From contig NZ_JAEQAZ010000063.1 in NCBI RefSeq assembly GCF_016654115.1, forward strand, positions 22,089-86,088: DNA of 64,000 bases, in the 5' to 3' direction. Under the pieces are notes generated by a model that worked only from the letters and a program-made list of their open reading frames with translations, had not been told where the DNA came from and did not search any database. Positions 33,949 to 42,766 of this stretch are shown here, piece by piece. The DNA is from Streptomyces sp. MBT53. Its GTDB lineage: Bacteria; Actinomycetota; Actinomycetes; Streptomycetales; Streptomycetaceae. The translations under genes were made by a program, and so were the position numbers. How positions within the stretch are numbered: position 1 is the first letter of the stretch; each line of letters opens with the position of its first letter.

Positions 33949-35001
33949 TCAGGTGAAGACGTGTGAGCGGAATGCATTCCGCACCTGTGTGAGTGGCTCG
34001 CGGTCACGGGTGAAGTAGAGCTTGTTGGTGAGTAGAGCCGCCCAACGGTCCTTGTCAGGAGAGATCCACATGCCCGTGCCCGTGAAGCCGTAGTGGACCC
34101 AGACGTCGTCGGTCTTGGGTGTGGTGCCCGGGGCCGGGTGCCAGAACAGGCCACGGGGCGGGGTGAGTTCGCCTGTGTGGAGCCGCAGGGATTCCTTGAC
34201 CCAGTCGGGCCCGAATCCGGGTGACTGGCTCACTCGGGCCGGGGCCAAGAGGTAGCGCAAGAACGCGGCAAGGTTGTCGAGGACGGAGAACGCGCCCGCG
34301 ATGCCGCACACTCCGCCCAGCAAGCGCGCGGAGAAGTCGTGTGCAGACCCCTTGAGATGGGTTTTCGTGTTGTCGTCGAGCTCGGTTGGTGCACAGCGGG
34401 CAGCGACACCAGCCGGCAACGGCCCGAAGCGGGTCTCCGCCATGCCAAGGGGTTGCCACACGCGGTCGGCTGCGAGTGCGTCAAGGCTCTGGCCGGAGAG
34501 GTGTTCGGCGAGGTAGCCCAGGATGAGGGCGGCGCGGTCGGTGTACTCCACGGCCTCGCCGGGCGGCCGGTGAAGGGCTTCGCGCAGGACGCCGTCGCGG
34601 ACGTCCTGCGGATCGGTGCCGTAGAGGTTCCTGAGGTTGGCCCGGAGGGGGGCGCCAGCGGTGTGGGTGAGCAGGTGACGTGCGGTCACCTGACCCAAAG
34701 GACGTCCGCTCACCTCGGACCAGAAGTCGCCCAGCGGCGTGTCGAGTTGGAGCTTTCCGTCCTCGACGAGACAGCCGATGGTCGACCACACAGCGAGAAT
34801 CTTGGTGAGGCTGGCGACGTCGAAGACCGTGTCGTGCCGCATCGGTTCGTCCGGCTGATCGGGATCCAGGACGCCTGCGGTGCCGCTGGCCAGGATCCCG
34901 AGGCTGTTGCCCATCGCCCAGACAGCACCGGGGTAGACCCTGTCGCGGACCCCGTCATGGAGGAGCTGGTGGATGCGGTCGGTGTCGAGGTCGAGCGCCA
35001 T
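33949..35001 (-). CDS. serine hydrolase of the beta-lactamase/class C PBP family
   Basis: 350 residues. The SxxK nucleophile is in VFDVASLTKILAVW (about residue 65), the YxN-type motif is AVEYTDRAALILGYL (Asp for Asn), and the HxG-type motif is WVHYGFTGTGMWIS. No signal peptide, so a cytoplasmic esterase or transacylase is as likely as a peptidase. It lies 87 nt beyond the glycosyltransferase in the same orientation and may belong to that operon. Confidence 0.85.
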   Translation of the reverse strand: MALDLDTDRIHQLLHDGVRDRVYPGAVWAMGNSLGILASGTAGVLDPDQPDEPMRHDTVFDVASLTKILAVWSTIGCLVEDGKLQLDTPLGDFWSEVSGRPLGQVTARHLLTHTAGAPLRANLRNLYGTDPQDVRDGVLREALHRPPGEAVEYTDRAALILGYLAEHLSGQSLDALAADRVWQPLGMAETRFGPLPAGVAARCAPTELDDNTKTHLKGSAHDFSARLLGGVCGIAGAFSVLDNLAAFLRYLLAPARVSQSPGFGPDWVKESLRLHTGELTPPRGLFWHPAPGTTPKTDDVWVHYGFTGTGMWISPDKDRWAALLTNKLYFTRDREPLTQVRNAFRSHVFT

Positions 35002-35088
35002 GGTCTCCCGATCGATCGTGGGCCGTGTGATGTCCCGTGGGTCAGCGTAGTGAGGCGCTGGTACGGATCTGACTGCGGCGCGGGCAAG

Positions 35089-36174
35089 TCAGATGAGCTG
35101 TTTGCCCAGGTCGGTGAGGGCGGCTGCAGTAGCGGTGAGGGGATAGCGAGCCGCGTTCGCGCGGCCTGCGGCCTGGAGTGCCGGGAGCAGGCCAGGTGTG
35201 GTGCGCAGTCGGGTGAGGTCATGAGCGAGGACCGCCGGGTTGGTGAAGTCGGTGCTGTGGCCACTCACGGCAAGGACGTCGCTCAGTCCGGGGACGGGCT
35301 GGTAGATGACCGGCAGTCCGCAGGCTTGGGCTTCGAGGGCGACGAGCCCCATGGCTTCGAGCGTGGTCGACGGCATGACTAGGGCGTCGTGGTCGGCGAA
35401 GGCGTTCCACAGCTGTGGGCGGTTCAGCCAGCCGAGATATCGGACGTGGACCTTGAGCAGACGCAGGAGCGGGGTCAAGGTGCGGAACTGGTGGGGCGGT
35501 GCGGCGATGCTCAGTTCGACTGCCTCGATCGCGGGCAACGCGCGCAGGAGGGTCTCCATGCCCTTTTCGGAGGTGAGGCGTCCGGCGTAGAGCAGCCGTA
35601 AATGTCCGGCTGGACGTCGCCCGGGACGGGGTGGCGGGTTGGTCAGCAGGTGGTCAGGGACGCCCCACGGAATGTTCGTGATCTTCCGGCGATTGGTGGT
35701 CGGTACGAGCTTCAGCAGTCGATCAGCCATGGCGCCGGTGGGGACGACGATGGCGTCGGCGGCGCGGGTGCTCTCTCGCAGGACTCGAAGTTGGTCGTTG
35801 CGGGCTTCGGCGAAGAGCAGGTCGGTGCCGTGGACGAGTGCGATGCGTGGGCGGGTGGGCAGCGCGCGGATCAGGGCCGGTGTGCCGCCGAAGGTGAGGT
35901 GCTGGAGGTGGAGCACATCGATGTCCGCCGGATCGATGAGCTGGGACAAAGCCCTGCGCAGTGCGTTGACGTACAGGGCGAACGGCGGCCCGGACAGGCA
36001 CTTGCCCGGCACGTCCAGCAACTCCAGTCCCGCAGGCAGACGTGGTGGACGAGGCCGCGGGGCGAGCATGAAAGCGCGGGCAGGGAGGCCGGTACAGAGG
36101 TCGAGGAAGAGCTCGACGCTTCCGCCGGCGCTACCGAAGGGCAGGTCGAGGGCGGTCGCGACCAACGGGCTCAT
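35089..36174 (-). CDS. GT4-type glycosyltransferase
   Basis: 361 residues from ATG 36174, which overlaps the previous stop by 4 nt. The N-terminal domain has LPFGSAGGSVELFLDLCTGL; the C-terminal donor domain has LRLLYAGRLTSEKGMETLLR and the EX7E-type region LVMPSTTLEAMGLVALEAQA, then CGLPVIYQ. This is a GT-B fold retaining transferase using a nucleotide sugar. Its coupling to nucleotide-processing enzymes suggests that the acceptor or donor may be made by the operon. Confidence 0.85.
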   Translation of the reverse strand: MSPLVATALDLPFGSAGGSVELFLDLCTGLPARAFMLAPRPRPPRLPAGLELLDVPGKCLSGPPFALYVNALRRALSQLIDPADIDVLHLQHLTFGGTPALIRALPTRPRIALVHGTDLLFAEARNDQLRVLRESTRAADAIVVPTGAMADRLLKLVPTTNRRKITNIPWGVPDHLLTNPPPRPGRRPAGHLRLLYAGRLTSEKGMETLLRALPAIEAVELSIAAPPHQFRTLTPLLRLLKVHVRYLGWLNRPQLWNAFADHDALVMPSTTLEAMGLVALEAQACGLPVIYQPVPGLSDVLAVSGHSTDFTNPAVLAHDLTRLRTTPGLLPALQAAGRANAARYPLTATAAALTDLGKQLI

Positions 36175-36707
36175 GTTGTACCTCCGGCGAGTTCTTCGTA
36201 GAGGCGGGAGATGTCGATGCCTGCGGTCGCGGTGTATTTGAGGCCGTGCAGTTGGTAGCTGGCCGGGGTGCCGAGGCAGTGGAGGAAGACGAGCTTGCCG
36301 AAGGTCATCCGGGGATGGACCCGGACGGGTCTGGCGGCCCGGATCTCCAAGGTCCAGTGGATGGCGTGGCCTTGGTGACCGAGTGGGGCGGAGACATGGA
36401 CCCAGATGCCGAGCGCGCCGATGGTGCGGTCGCCGTTGAGGAACTGGGCGTACGTCTCTGATCCGGTTCGTTCGTGCGTGACGCCGAGGTAGAGCACCCC
36501 GGGCTGCAGGACCATTCCGGATGCGGGGATGGTGGTCTCGGCGTACGGGGTTGGAGCCGCGGCGTCCAGGTCGGTGTCGCAGATGCGCAGGGTGTCGCCG
36601 AGGCACCAGTCGTAGGCGTTGGGGGAGAGGCGGGCCGGTTCGTACGGCTCGATGGTGATCTCACCTGCGGCTCGGGCGGCGGCGATGCCGGGTCCGGTGA
36701 GGATCAC
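36171..36707 (-). CDS. dCTP deaminase/dUTPase-fold protein, divergent copy
   Basis: 178 residues from GTG 36707 (GTGA overlap). Dcd-like fold: ILTGPGIAAARAAGEITIEP, GMVLQPGVLYLGVTHERTGS. The RSS-R motif of dCTP deaminase is lost (GDRTIGALG in place of GRSSVGRLG), but the position of the E. coli catalytic Glu138 is kept as glutamate (HWTLEIR). It aligns without gaps to its neighbour in this region and is complementary to it in retained residues. Confidence 0.8.
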   Translation of the reverse strand: MILTGPGIAAARAAGEITIEPYEPARLSPNAYDWCLGDTLRICDTDLDAAAPTPYAETTIPASGMVLQPGVLYLGVTHERTGSETYAQFLNGDRTIGALGIWVHVSAPLGHQGHAIHWTLEIRAARPVRVHPRMTFGKLVFLHCLGTPASYQLHGLKYTATAGIDISRLYEELAGGTT

Positions 36708-37243
36708 GAGGCCACCGTCCGAAGTTTTGTCACGTCGCGCCAGTAGCCGGAGGGCTGTGGCCCGGCCGCCGCCTGGTACTTGCCGCGGTACAGGGCGATC
36801 GGGCCGACGGAGGCGAAGAACATGATCTGTCCGATCCTCATGCCCGTGTAGATGCGCAGGGGGCGGATCGGTGTGAGCATCAGGGTCCACTGGCCGTGGA
36901 AGCCGATGTCTCCGATGGGGGCGGTGATCTCGACGAACAGGCCGAGTCGTCCGACCGAGGAACGGCCAAAGAGCAGCGGGACGATCGTGTCGGAGCCGAC
37001 CTCTTCGAGGGTGTGACCCAGGTACAACTCGCCGGGCTGGAGGACGTATCCGTCCGGGCCGATCGTGAACTCGCGGGTGGGGTTGGGCTGATGGGCGTCC
37101 AGGACGTCGGCGGTGTAGGTGAGCAGAGTGGGGCCGAGGCGGACGTTGTAGCTGTTCGGGTTGACCTGGTCGGGGGCGAAGGGGGTGATGCGAAGGCGGC
37201 CGTCCTGGGCGGCTGCGGTGATCTCGGGGCCTGTGAGAATCAT
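36704..37243 (-). CDS. dCTP deaminase-like protein with altered catalytic position
   Basis: 179 residues. ILTGPEITAAAQDGRLRITP, NSYNVRLG and LQPGELYLGHTLEEVGSD are typical Dcd. The motif LLFGRSSVGRLGLFVEITAP is intact (Ser and Arg equivalent to Ser111/Arg115 of the E. coli enzyme). The strand that should carry the catalytic Glu reads QWTLMLTP, with methionine there. Alone it is unlikely to deaminate dCTP by the known mechanism. Coupled by 4 nt to both neighbours. Confidence 0.84.
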   Translation of the reverse strand: MILTGPEITAAAQDGRLRITPFAPDQVNPNSYNVRLGPTLLTYTADVLDAHQPNPTREFTIGPDGYVLQPGELYLGHTLEEVGSDTIVPLLFGRSSVGRLGLFVEITAPIGDIGFHGQWTLMLTPIRPLRIYTGMRIGQIMFFASVGPIALYRGKYQAAAGPQPSGYWRDVTKLRTVAS

Positions 37244-38466
37244 CGAGTGGCTCCCTGGGCCGGCGCGGTGAGGACGTGCTTGACGGCTTGGCTGAGCAGC
37301 AGCCCTGCGGCGTGGGCGCGGCCTGCGAGGCAGGTGCCGGCGAGGTAGTCGGTGGTCAATACGGTGGTGATGCCGTCCGGCAGGGGATCCGGTGCGGTGA
37401 CGAGCGGGCCAGCCTGTTCGGTGAGGTGGGCCAGCAGGCCATCAAGGTTCTTGCGGAAGTCCTCCGGGATGTTCACGTGGACCAGTTGGTTGTCGAAGGG
37501 CTCGATAGCGAGCAGGTCGCCCAGGGTGAGGGTGTCGCCGAGCGGGGCTGGACGCAGCACCGTTTCGTTGAGGATGACCGCGTCGATGCCGAGTCCTGTG
37601 CGCAGGCGTGCTGCGAGGTCGACGAGCAGGCCGTGGCGATCGGGAGTCCGGTGCCGATATGCCTTGGTCACGGGGCCGAGGACGGCGGTCAGTTGCTGCC
37701 TGAGTCCGCCGATATTTGCTTCCAGCGCCGCGAGTTCGGCCGGGACACGGGCCGGAACTCGGTCCGGGAAGCGAGTGGTGCCGGCGCCCCAGCCTTGTCC
37801 GACGGGTGTGGCGATGGCGTACCCGTCGGCGAGTTCGCGGCCCTTGACGATGAAGGTGTCGCCGACGCGGACAGGACCGTACTGATTGCTGTGGCAGTGC
37901 CCGGCGAAGACCACGTCGAGGAAGGGGCAGGCGGCTGCCAGCTTGAGGTCCTCGTCGAAGCCGGAGTGGCTGAGCAGGATCCAGTCGTCGACCTCGTGGT
38001 GGTGGGCGAGCATCACCTCGCGCAGAGCTCGGACGGGGTCGGTCACGCGGTGATCGGCTCGATGCTCGGCAGGGATGGCGTTGAACGCCTGCTGCCCGAT
38101 CACGGCCGTGATCGCGACCCGTCGCCCTGCGATGCGGGTGGTGTGCAGGCGGCGGAAGAGCCCTTGACCGGTGGTGTCGACGGCGTTGGCGCAGACGGTG
38201 AGTCGGTGCAGGTCGGGTTCGAAGTGGTGGGGCCAGCCGTGGTTGCCGGGCGCGAGTACGTCGTAGAGCTTGAGCAGGATGTCGCGTTCGACGGTGCCGT
38301 GGGCGAGGCGGTAGTAGCCGCTGCCCTCGAAGAAGTCTCCGCAGTCCACGACGAGTGACGTGGGGCGAAGGGCATGGAGGTGAGTCAGGAAGGGGGCGGT
38401 GTTGGCGAAGGAGGAGTGCACGTCCGTGGTGGCCACGATCTGCCGCACGGTGCGATGACGGGTCAT
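37240..38466 (-). CDS. 5'-nucleotidase/metallophosphoesterase family protein
   Basis: 408 residues from ATG 38466. Metal-ligand motifs are intact: VATTDVHSSF, VVDCGDFFEGSGYY, VLAPGNHGWP, ILLSHSGFDE and VVFAGHCHSNQYG. The C-terminal ~180 residues match the substrate-specificity domain of UshA-like 5'-nucleotidases (DAVILNETVLRPAPLGDTLT, IEPFDNQLVHVNI). No signal peptide, so it acts in the cytoplasm, unlike classical UshA. Likely dephosphorylates a nucleotide intermediate. Confidence 0.84.
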   Translation of the reverse strand: MTRHRTVRQIVATTDVHSSFANTAPFLTHLHALRPTSLVVDCGDFFEGSGYYRLAHGTVERDILLKLYDVLAPGNHGWPHHFEPDLHRLTVCANAVDTTGQGLFRRLHTTRIAGRRVAITAVIGQQAFNAIPAEHRADHRVTDPVRALREVMLAHHHEVDDWILLSHSGFDEDLKLAAACPFLDVVFAGHCHSNQYGPVRVGDTFIVKGRELADGYAIATPVGQGWGAGTTRFPDRVPARVPAELAALEANIGGLRQQLTAVLGPVTKAYRHRTPDRHGLLVDLAARLRTGLGIDAVILNETVLRPAPLGDTLTLGDLLAIEPFDNQLVHVNIPEDFRKNLDGLLAHLTEQAGPLVTAPDPLPDGITTVLTTDYLAGTCLAGRAHAAGLLLSQAVKHVLTAPAQGATR

Positions 38467-39785
38467 GGGGTGACCTCGCAGATGTCGGCACCGAGGGCGC
38501 GCAGCTTGCCGGGAAGGTCGGCGTGACCGCGGCGGAGCTGGTCGAGGCCGCCGACGGTGGTGACCCCTTGGGCGGTGAGGCCGGCGACCATGAGAGCGGA
38601 GCCGGTACGGATATCGGTGGCCTCCACGCCTGTCCCAGTGAGCTCTTGGGGTCCGGTCAGGCGGCACTCGGTGGGGGAGAGCTCCTCGAAGTCGGCTCCG
38701 AGGCGGGCCAGTTGGGGCAGCAGGTTGCTGTGGCGGCCGGGGTTTATGGCGTCGGCGAACAGGTGGGTGCCGGGAAGGCTGAGGGCGAGTGCCATCAGGG
38801 GCGGTTCGAAGTCGGCGTCCAGCCCGCCGGGGCTGAGGGACGCGATGGCCCGCAGACCACGACTCGTCGGTCGCGCGTCTCGGGCACGGACGGAGAGAAT
38901 GCCGGCGTCGGCGCCAGCAGGGATGCCCAGCCGTCGAAGGGCAGCGATGAGCGGGTTTACGTCCCTGCCGTGCACGCCCTCGATGTGGGCCGTACCGCGG
39001 GTTGCCGCGATCGCGCACGCCAGTGTGCCTGCCTCGATCTTGTCGCCGGGAACTTCCCAGGCGATGCCGTCGATCAGGGCTGAGGACGGTGGCGTGAGGG
39101 TGAGAAGGTGCTCGCTCGTCCGGGTCTCCCAGCCCACCGTCTCCAGGGCGTCGAGCACGCACAGGACCTCCGGGGAGAGGTTGGGCTCGCCCAGCCGTAA
39201 CGGGCGGCTGGTCGTGACTGCCCGGAGTACGGCGGCCACGGTCGCCCCGCGTGAACGGAACGGCAACACCAGCGAGACGGTGCCGGTGCGCGACGTGACA
39301 GCTTCGACGCGGTAGCCGGAGTCGTCGACTGCTGTGTGGTCGCCGAACGCCTCGTACGCCGTGAAGTGCAGTTCCATTCCACGTGCGCCGATTCGACAGC
39401 CTCCCGGCCACGGCAGCCGGGCCTCCCCGTGGCGGGCCAGTAGGGCGGGCACCAGGTAGTAGGAGGCACGGATGTGGGCGGCTTGGGGAAGCTCGGCGTG
39501 CGTACGTCGGCTCTCGGTCGGCAGGATCACTGCAGAGGTCGGCTCCCCTACAGGCTGCGCTACGTGCCAACCTGCCTGATGCAGCAGCGCGAGCATGATC
39601 TGCACGTCTGTGTTGGCCGGGACGTTGGTCAGCCGCACCGGGCGACCGAGCGCTGCCGCGGTGGCCAGCAACGGCAGGGCGGCGTTCTTGGAGCCGTCGA
39701 CGGTGACGGTGCCGCCGAGCGGAGGTCCGGGGCGTACAGCGATCACCTCTGCGGCCCGGGTCGGGGTGGAGGCGGTGGTTGTCAC
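38463..39785 (-). CDS. MurA/EPSP-synthase-like enolpyruvyl transferase
   Basis: 440 residues from GTG 39785 with GAGGAG upstream. VTVDGSKNAALPLLATAAAL carries the conserved Lys-Asn, and LPWPGGCRIGARGMELH carries the PEP-binding cysteine of MurA. The two inside-out alpha/beta repeats are complete (TACAIAATRGTAHIEG-like region, then LADAINPGRHSN-like region near residue 310). It is clearly not the housekeeping murA in context. Enolpyruvyl transfer to a nucleotide (as in nikkomycin/polyoxin pathways) or to a sugar nucleotide is the family chemistry. Confidence 0.84.
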   Translation of the reverse strand: MTTTASTPTRAAEVIAVRPGPPLGGTVTVDGSKNAALPLLATAAALGRPVRLTNVPANTDVQIMLALLHQAGWHVAQPVGEPTSAVILPTESRRTHAELPQAAHIRASYYLVPALLARHGEARLPWPGGCRIGARGMELHFTAYEAFGDHTAVDDSGYRVEAVTSRTGTVSLVLPFRSRGATVAAVLRAVTTSRPLRLGEPNLSPEVLCVLDALETVGWETRTSEHLLTLTPPSSALIDGIAWEVPGDKIEAGTLACAIAATRGTAHIEGVHGRDVNPLIAALRRLGIPAGADAGILSVRARDARPTSRGLRAIASLSPGGLDADFEPPLMALALSLPGTHLFADAINPGRHSNLLPQLARLGADFEELSPTECRLTGPQELTGTGVEATDIRTGSALMVAGLTAQGVTTVGGLDQLRRGHADLPGKLRALGADICEVTP

Positions 39786-39787
39786 GG

Positions 39788-40225
39788 TCAACTCCTCTGC
39801 AAGGGAAGGGAGATGGCGTCTTTCTGGTTCGAGCCGGTGGACAGGTCGATCTCGGCCCAGCACCGCTTGCCCGCTGGCGTCGGCTCGGCGCCGTACCGGT
39901 CGGCCAGAGCTGCGATCAGGAACAGACCCCGGCCGTTCTCGCTGCACTCGTCCGGGAAACTGAGCTGGGGCAGCGCGGTGCTGGAGTCGCGGACCTCGAC
40001 GCGCAGGACGGTTTCTACGAGCCGCACGGTCATCGAGATCTGGCCGGGACCGGCGTGGCGGACCGCGTTGGTGACCAGCTCACTGATCAGCAGCTCGACG
40101 GTGTGCATCAGCTCGTCGTCCAGCTCCGCCTCCCAGCCTGTTATCGCGTTCATCGCCTGGTGCCGGACGGCGGTGACCGCGGTTGGTGTGGTGGGTACGG
40201 ACAGGGTGAGCTGGTGCGCTGCCAT
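39788..40225 (-). CDS. RsbW-type histidine-kinase-like ATPase
   Basis: 145 residues. N box ELLISELVTNAVRHAGPGQI and G box SENGRGLFLIAALADRYG of HATPase_c are present; no phosphoacceptor domain. Such stand-alone ATPases are abundant in Streptomyces, where some are anti-sigma factors. First gene of the minus-strand operon, 2 nt before the MurA-like start, and divergent from an XRE regulator. Confidence 0.85.
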   Translation of the reverse strand: MAAHQLTLSVPTTPTAVTAVRHQAMNAITGWEAELDDELMHTVELLISELVTNAVRHAGPGQISMTVRLVETVLRVEVRDSSTALPQLSFPDECSENGRGLFLIAALADRYGAEPTPAGKRCWAEIDLSTGSNQKDAISLPLQRS

Positions 40226-40302
40226 GAGCGGCCTCCCGGGGTAGGTGCGGCCACATCACGCAACCAGCCCGTGGCGGTGGGTGGTTAGCCCAGGTGCTGG
40301 CG

Positions 40303-40328
40303 CTGCATCGGTTATGCAGGAGCTGCAT
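40303..40328. promoter_or_regulatory. inverted repeat in the divergent promoter region
   Basis: CTGCAT-cggtt-ATGCAG is followed 3 nt later by a third CTGCAT half-site. It sits between the ATPase gene and the XRE regulator and overlaps an alternative ATG at 40314, supporting ATG 40401 as the regulator start. Confidence 0.45.
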
Positions 40329-40400
40329 GACGGTGAAGTGCGCCTGATCTACGCTCGGTTGGGCAGGCAGGATCGGCGACGGCGGAAGGGGCCGTGGCAG

Positions 40401-41672
40401 ATGCCCGAAGGACATGGCGAAGCGAGACGGATCGGCGAAGTGATCCGTCAGGCACGGGTGTTACAGCGGCGCTCGCAGAAGGACGTCGCCGCCGTGCTGG
40501 GCTACCACCAGTCCAAGGTGAGCCGCCTGGAGAGCGGACGCGGCACGGAGGACATCCGCGTCCTGCGCGCTGTTGCTCAGGAACTCAAGATTCCGCCCCA
40601 GCAGTTGGGTCTTGCTGCGGCCCCTGATCCCTCTACCGCCGACCCCGAAACCGAAGACATGCACCGCCGCACTTTCCTTGTCGCGAGCATCGCCGCACTC
40701 GCGACCCCGGCCACTTCGGCCGCCGCCCACGACGACCTCGTACAAGCGCTCCTGCCGGGTCTGTACCCGGCGAGCACCGGCGCCCCCTTGGCCACGGCAG
40801 TCCTCCGCGAGCAGGTCGGCGCGGTCCGCAGGCTCTTCTACACGTGCGACTACACGGAACTCGAACGCACCCTGCCCGGGCTGATCGCCAACCTGCGGCT
40901 CGCCTCCAGCGGCGCGACGGACAGCGACACGTTGTCCGCGCTTCTGGCCACCGCGTACCAGACCTCGACCAGCCTGTTGCTCAAACAGCACGACCAGGGC
41001 AACGCCTGGCTGGCGGTCGGCCGCGCGATGGCCGAGGCCGAACGCTCCGGCGACCCGGTGGTCCTCGCCTCCAGTGTCCGCGTGCAGGCCCACGTCCTGG
41101 CCCGCGAGAAGCACGCCGCCCAGGCCGTCACCCTCGTCCGGCACACGGCCGACCAACTCGTCGGCTCCTACGACCGTCGCTCCCCGAAATACCTTGCCGC
41201 AGTCGGGCTGCTGTTGCTGCGCGGGGTGACCGCGGCCAGCGGCGGAGGCGACCGCGCGGCAACCGAGGAGTTTCTCGCCGAGGCCAAAGAAGTGGCCCGG
41301 TACGTCTCCCTCGACCGTCCCGATGCCTGGGCCAACTTCAGCCCCACCAACGTCGCTCTCCACGAGCTCAGCTCCCTGGTGGCTTTCGGCGACGCGGGCC
41401 TCGCCCTGCAAGCGGCCAGGCCCCTGATGCGTCGGCACATCCCCGTCCCCGAGCGCCGGGCGGCCCTGTGGGTGGAAACGGCCCGCGCCTACAGCCAGCA
41501 GGGTCGTCTCTCCGACGGCTACCAGGCACTGCGGATCGCCGAGACCTGCGCCGCCCAGGACGTCCGCCGCCCCGCCGTGCGCGACCTGGTCGCCGACATG
41601 GCCGCCCGCGACCGCCGTCGTACGCTGCCCGAACTGCACCACTTCAGCCGCCAACTGGGAGTCCCCGCGTGA
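40401..41672 (+). CDS. XRE-family transcriptional regulator with TPR-like C-terminus
   Basis: 423 residues from ATG 40401. Helix-turn-helix at residues ~10-60 (IGEVIRQARVLQRRSQKDVA, AVLGYHQSKVSRLESGRGTE). A TAT-like RRTFLVASIAALATPAT stretch follows, then ~300 residues of helical repeats typical of large streptomycete XRE regulators. ATG 40314 would add 29 residues with poor codon bias and would lie inside the inverted repeat. Probably regulates the divergent nucleotide operon; coupled to the flavoprotein downstream. Confidence 0.84.
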   Translation: MPEGHGEARRIGEVIRQARVLQRRSQKDVAAVLGYHQSKVSRLESGRGTEDIRVLRAVAQELKIPPQQLGLAAAPDPSTADPETEDMHRRTFLVASIAALATPATSAAAHDDLVQALLPGLYPASTGAPLATAVLREQVGAVRRLFYTCDYTELERTLPGLIANLRLASSGATDSDTLSALLATAYQTSTSLLLKQHDQGNAWLAVGRAMAEAERSGDPVVLASSVRVQAHVLAREKHAAQAVTLVRHTADQLVGSYDRRSPKYLAAVGLLLLRGVTAASGGGDRAATEEFLAEAKEVARYVSLDRPDAWANFSPTNVALHELSSLVAFGDAGLALQAARPLMRRHIPVPERRAALWVETARAYSQQGRLSDGYQALRIAETCAAQDVRRPAVRDLVADMAARDRRRTLPELHHFSRQLGVPA

Positions 41673-42223
41673 CCGAGCCGAACGCCCCGGACAAGAAGCC
41701 CTTCCTGTACGTCGTCGTGTGCGCATGCGGTATCGCCGGCGATGTCGGCAAGCTGATCACCGCAGCGCAGGAACGGCATTGGGACGTCGGTGTCGTCGCC
41801 ACCCCGCAGGGCTTGGGCTTCCTGGACACCGAGGCGATCGAGACCCAGACCGGCTATCCCATCCGCTCCGCCTGGCGCACGCCCGGCGAAGCCCGCCCCC
41901 TGCCGCCTGCGGACGCCATCGTCGTCGCGCCGGCCACCTTCAACACGGTCAACAAATGGGCCGCCGGGATCTCCGACACTCTCGCCCTGGGCATCCTGTG
42001 CGAGGCGTACGGCATGGGTATCCCCACCGCCGTACTGCCGTACCTGAACGCGGCACAGGCCGCCCACCCCGCCTACGAGCAGAGCCTGGCACGGCTGCGG
42101 GGGATGGGAGTGGTGATCGGTTCGTACGAACCGCACAAGCCCAAAGCGGGCGGTGGCGCCGACCGCTTCCAATGGGAGGAGGCGCTGGACCTCCTGGCCC
42201 CTGAGCCGTCGGCACGGACGTGA
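41669..42223 (+). CDS. flavoprotein, PPC decarboxylase-like fold
   Basis: 184 residues from GTG 41669 (GTGA overlap). VVVCACGIAGDVGKLITAAQ, PADAIVVAPATFNTVNKWAA and GISDTLALGILCEAYGMGIP are the HFCD flavoprotein motifs (phosphopantothenoylcysteine decarboxylase, EpiD type). The PXMNXXMW-like substrate segment is replaced by LPYLNAAQAAHPAYEQSL. Solitary copies next to XRE regulators are frequent in streptomycetes; the substrate is unknown. Confidence 0.84.
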   Translation: MTEPNAPDKKPFLYVVVCACGIAGDVGKLITAAQERHWDVGVVATPQGLGFLDTEAIETQTGYPIRSAWRTPGEARPLPPADAIVVAPATFNTVNKWAAGISDTLALGILCEAYGMGIPTAVLPYLNAAQAAHPAYEQSLARLRGMGVVIGSYEPHKPKAGGGADRFQWEEALDLLAPEPSART

Positions 42224-42253
42224 TCGGCGGCGCTGCAGGCGTCGTTGGTGCTG

Positions 42254-42766
42254 TCAGGCCAACTGGAACTCTGCATGGGGTGTTGCCCGCGCCCATACGG
42301 CCTCGAAGGCTGACTCGCAGAGTTTCGCGACCGCTGGGTCGTCGGTGAGTTCCACTTCCATGTGTTCGCCTTCGCCGTCGAAGTGGTTGACGAGGACGAG
42401 GCTGGAGTCGAAGAGCCAGAAGTCGTTGCCCGGGAGCGCGAGGTCCGTGGCGCTTCGCCGGGAGAGCCAGCGGACGTCTTCGCCGGCGGCGATGTTGAGT
42501 CCGTCTGTCACGTCGTACTCGAAGCGGATGTACTCGCTGACGGGAGTCGAGACGACGCGGGCCCGGCGGACCTGGACGCCTCGCGAGGTCGCTTCCGTGA
42601 CGATGGCGTGCCAGTTGCCCCAGCGCTCGGCCGGGTCGAGTGCGATGCCGGCCTTCCAGTCGATGAAGGCCGGGTCCGACTTCATGTAGGCGTCGCGCAT
42701 CTCCAGGTGGACAGCCGTCCGCTGGCAGTCGCGGAACAGCTCCTCAAACGTCGGGGTCCTCGTCAA
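42254..42766 (-). CDS. DUF6879 family protein
   Basis: 170 residues from TTG 42766 (AGAAGG upstream). TFEELFRDCQRTAVHLEMRD, then GVQVRRARVVSTPVSEYIRF and NDFWLFDSSLVLVNHFDGEG define DUF6879, an actinobacterial family usually encoded beside XRE regulators and DUF397 proteins. Function is unknown. Confidence 0.83.
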   Translation of the reverse strand: MTRTPTFEELFRDCQRTAVHLEMRDAYMKSDPAFIDWKAGIALDPAERWGNWHAIVTEATSRGVQVRRARVVSTPVSEYIRFEYDVTDGLNIAAGEDVRWLSRRSATDLALPGNDFWLFDSSLVLVNHFDGEGEHMEVELTDDPAVAKLCESAFEAVWARATPHAEFQLA

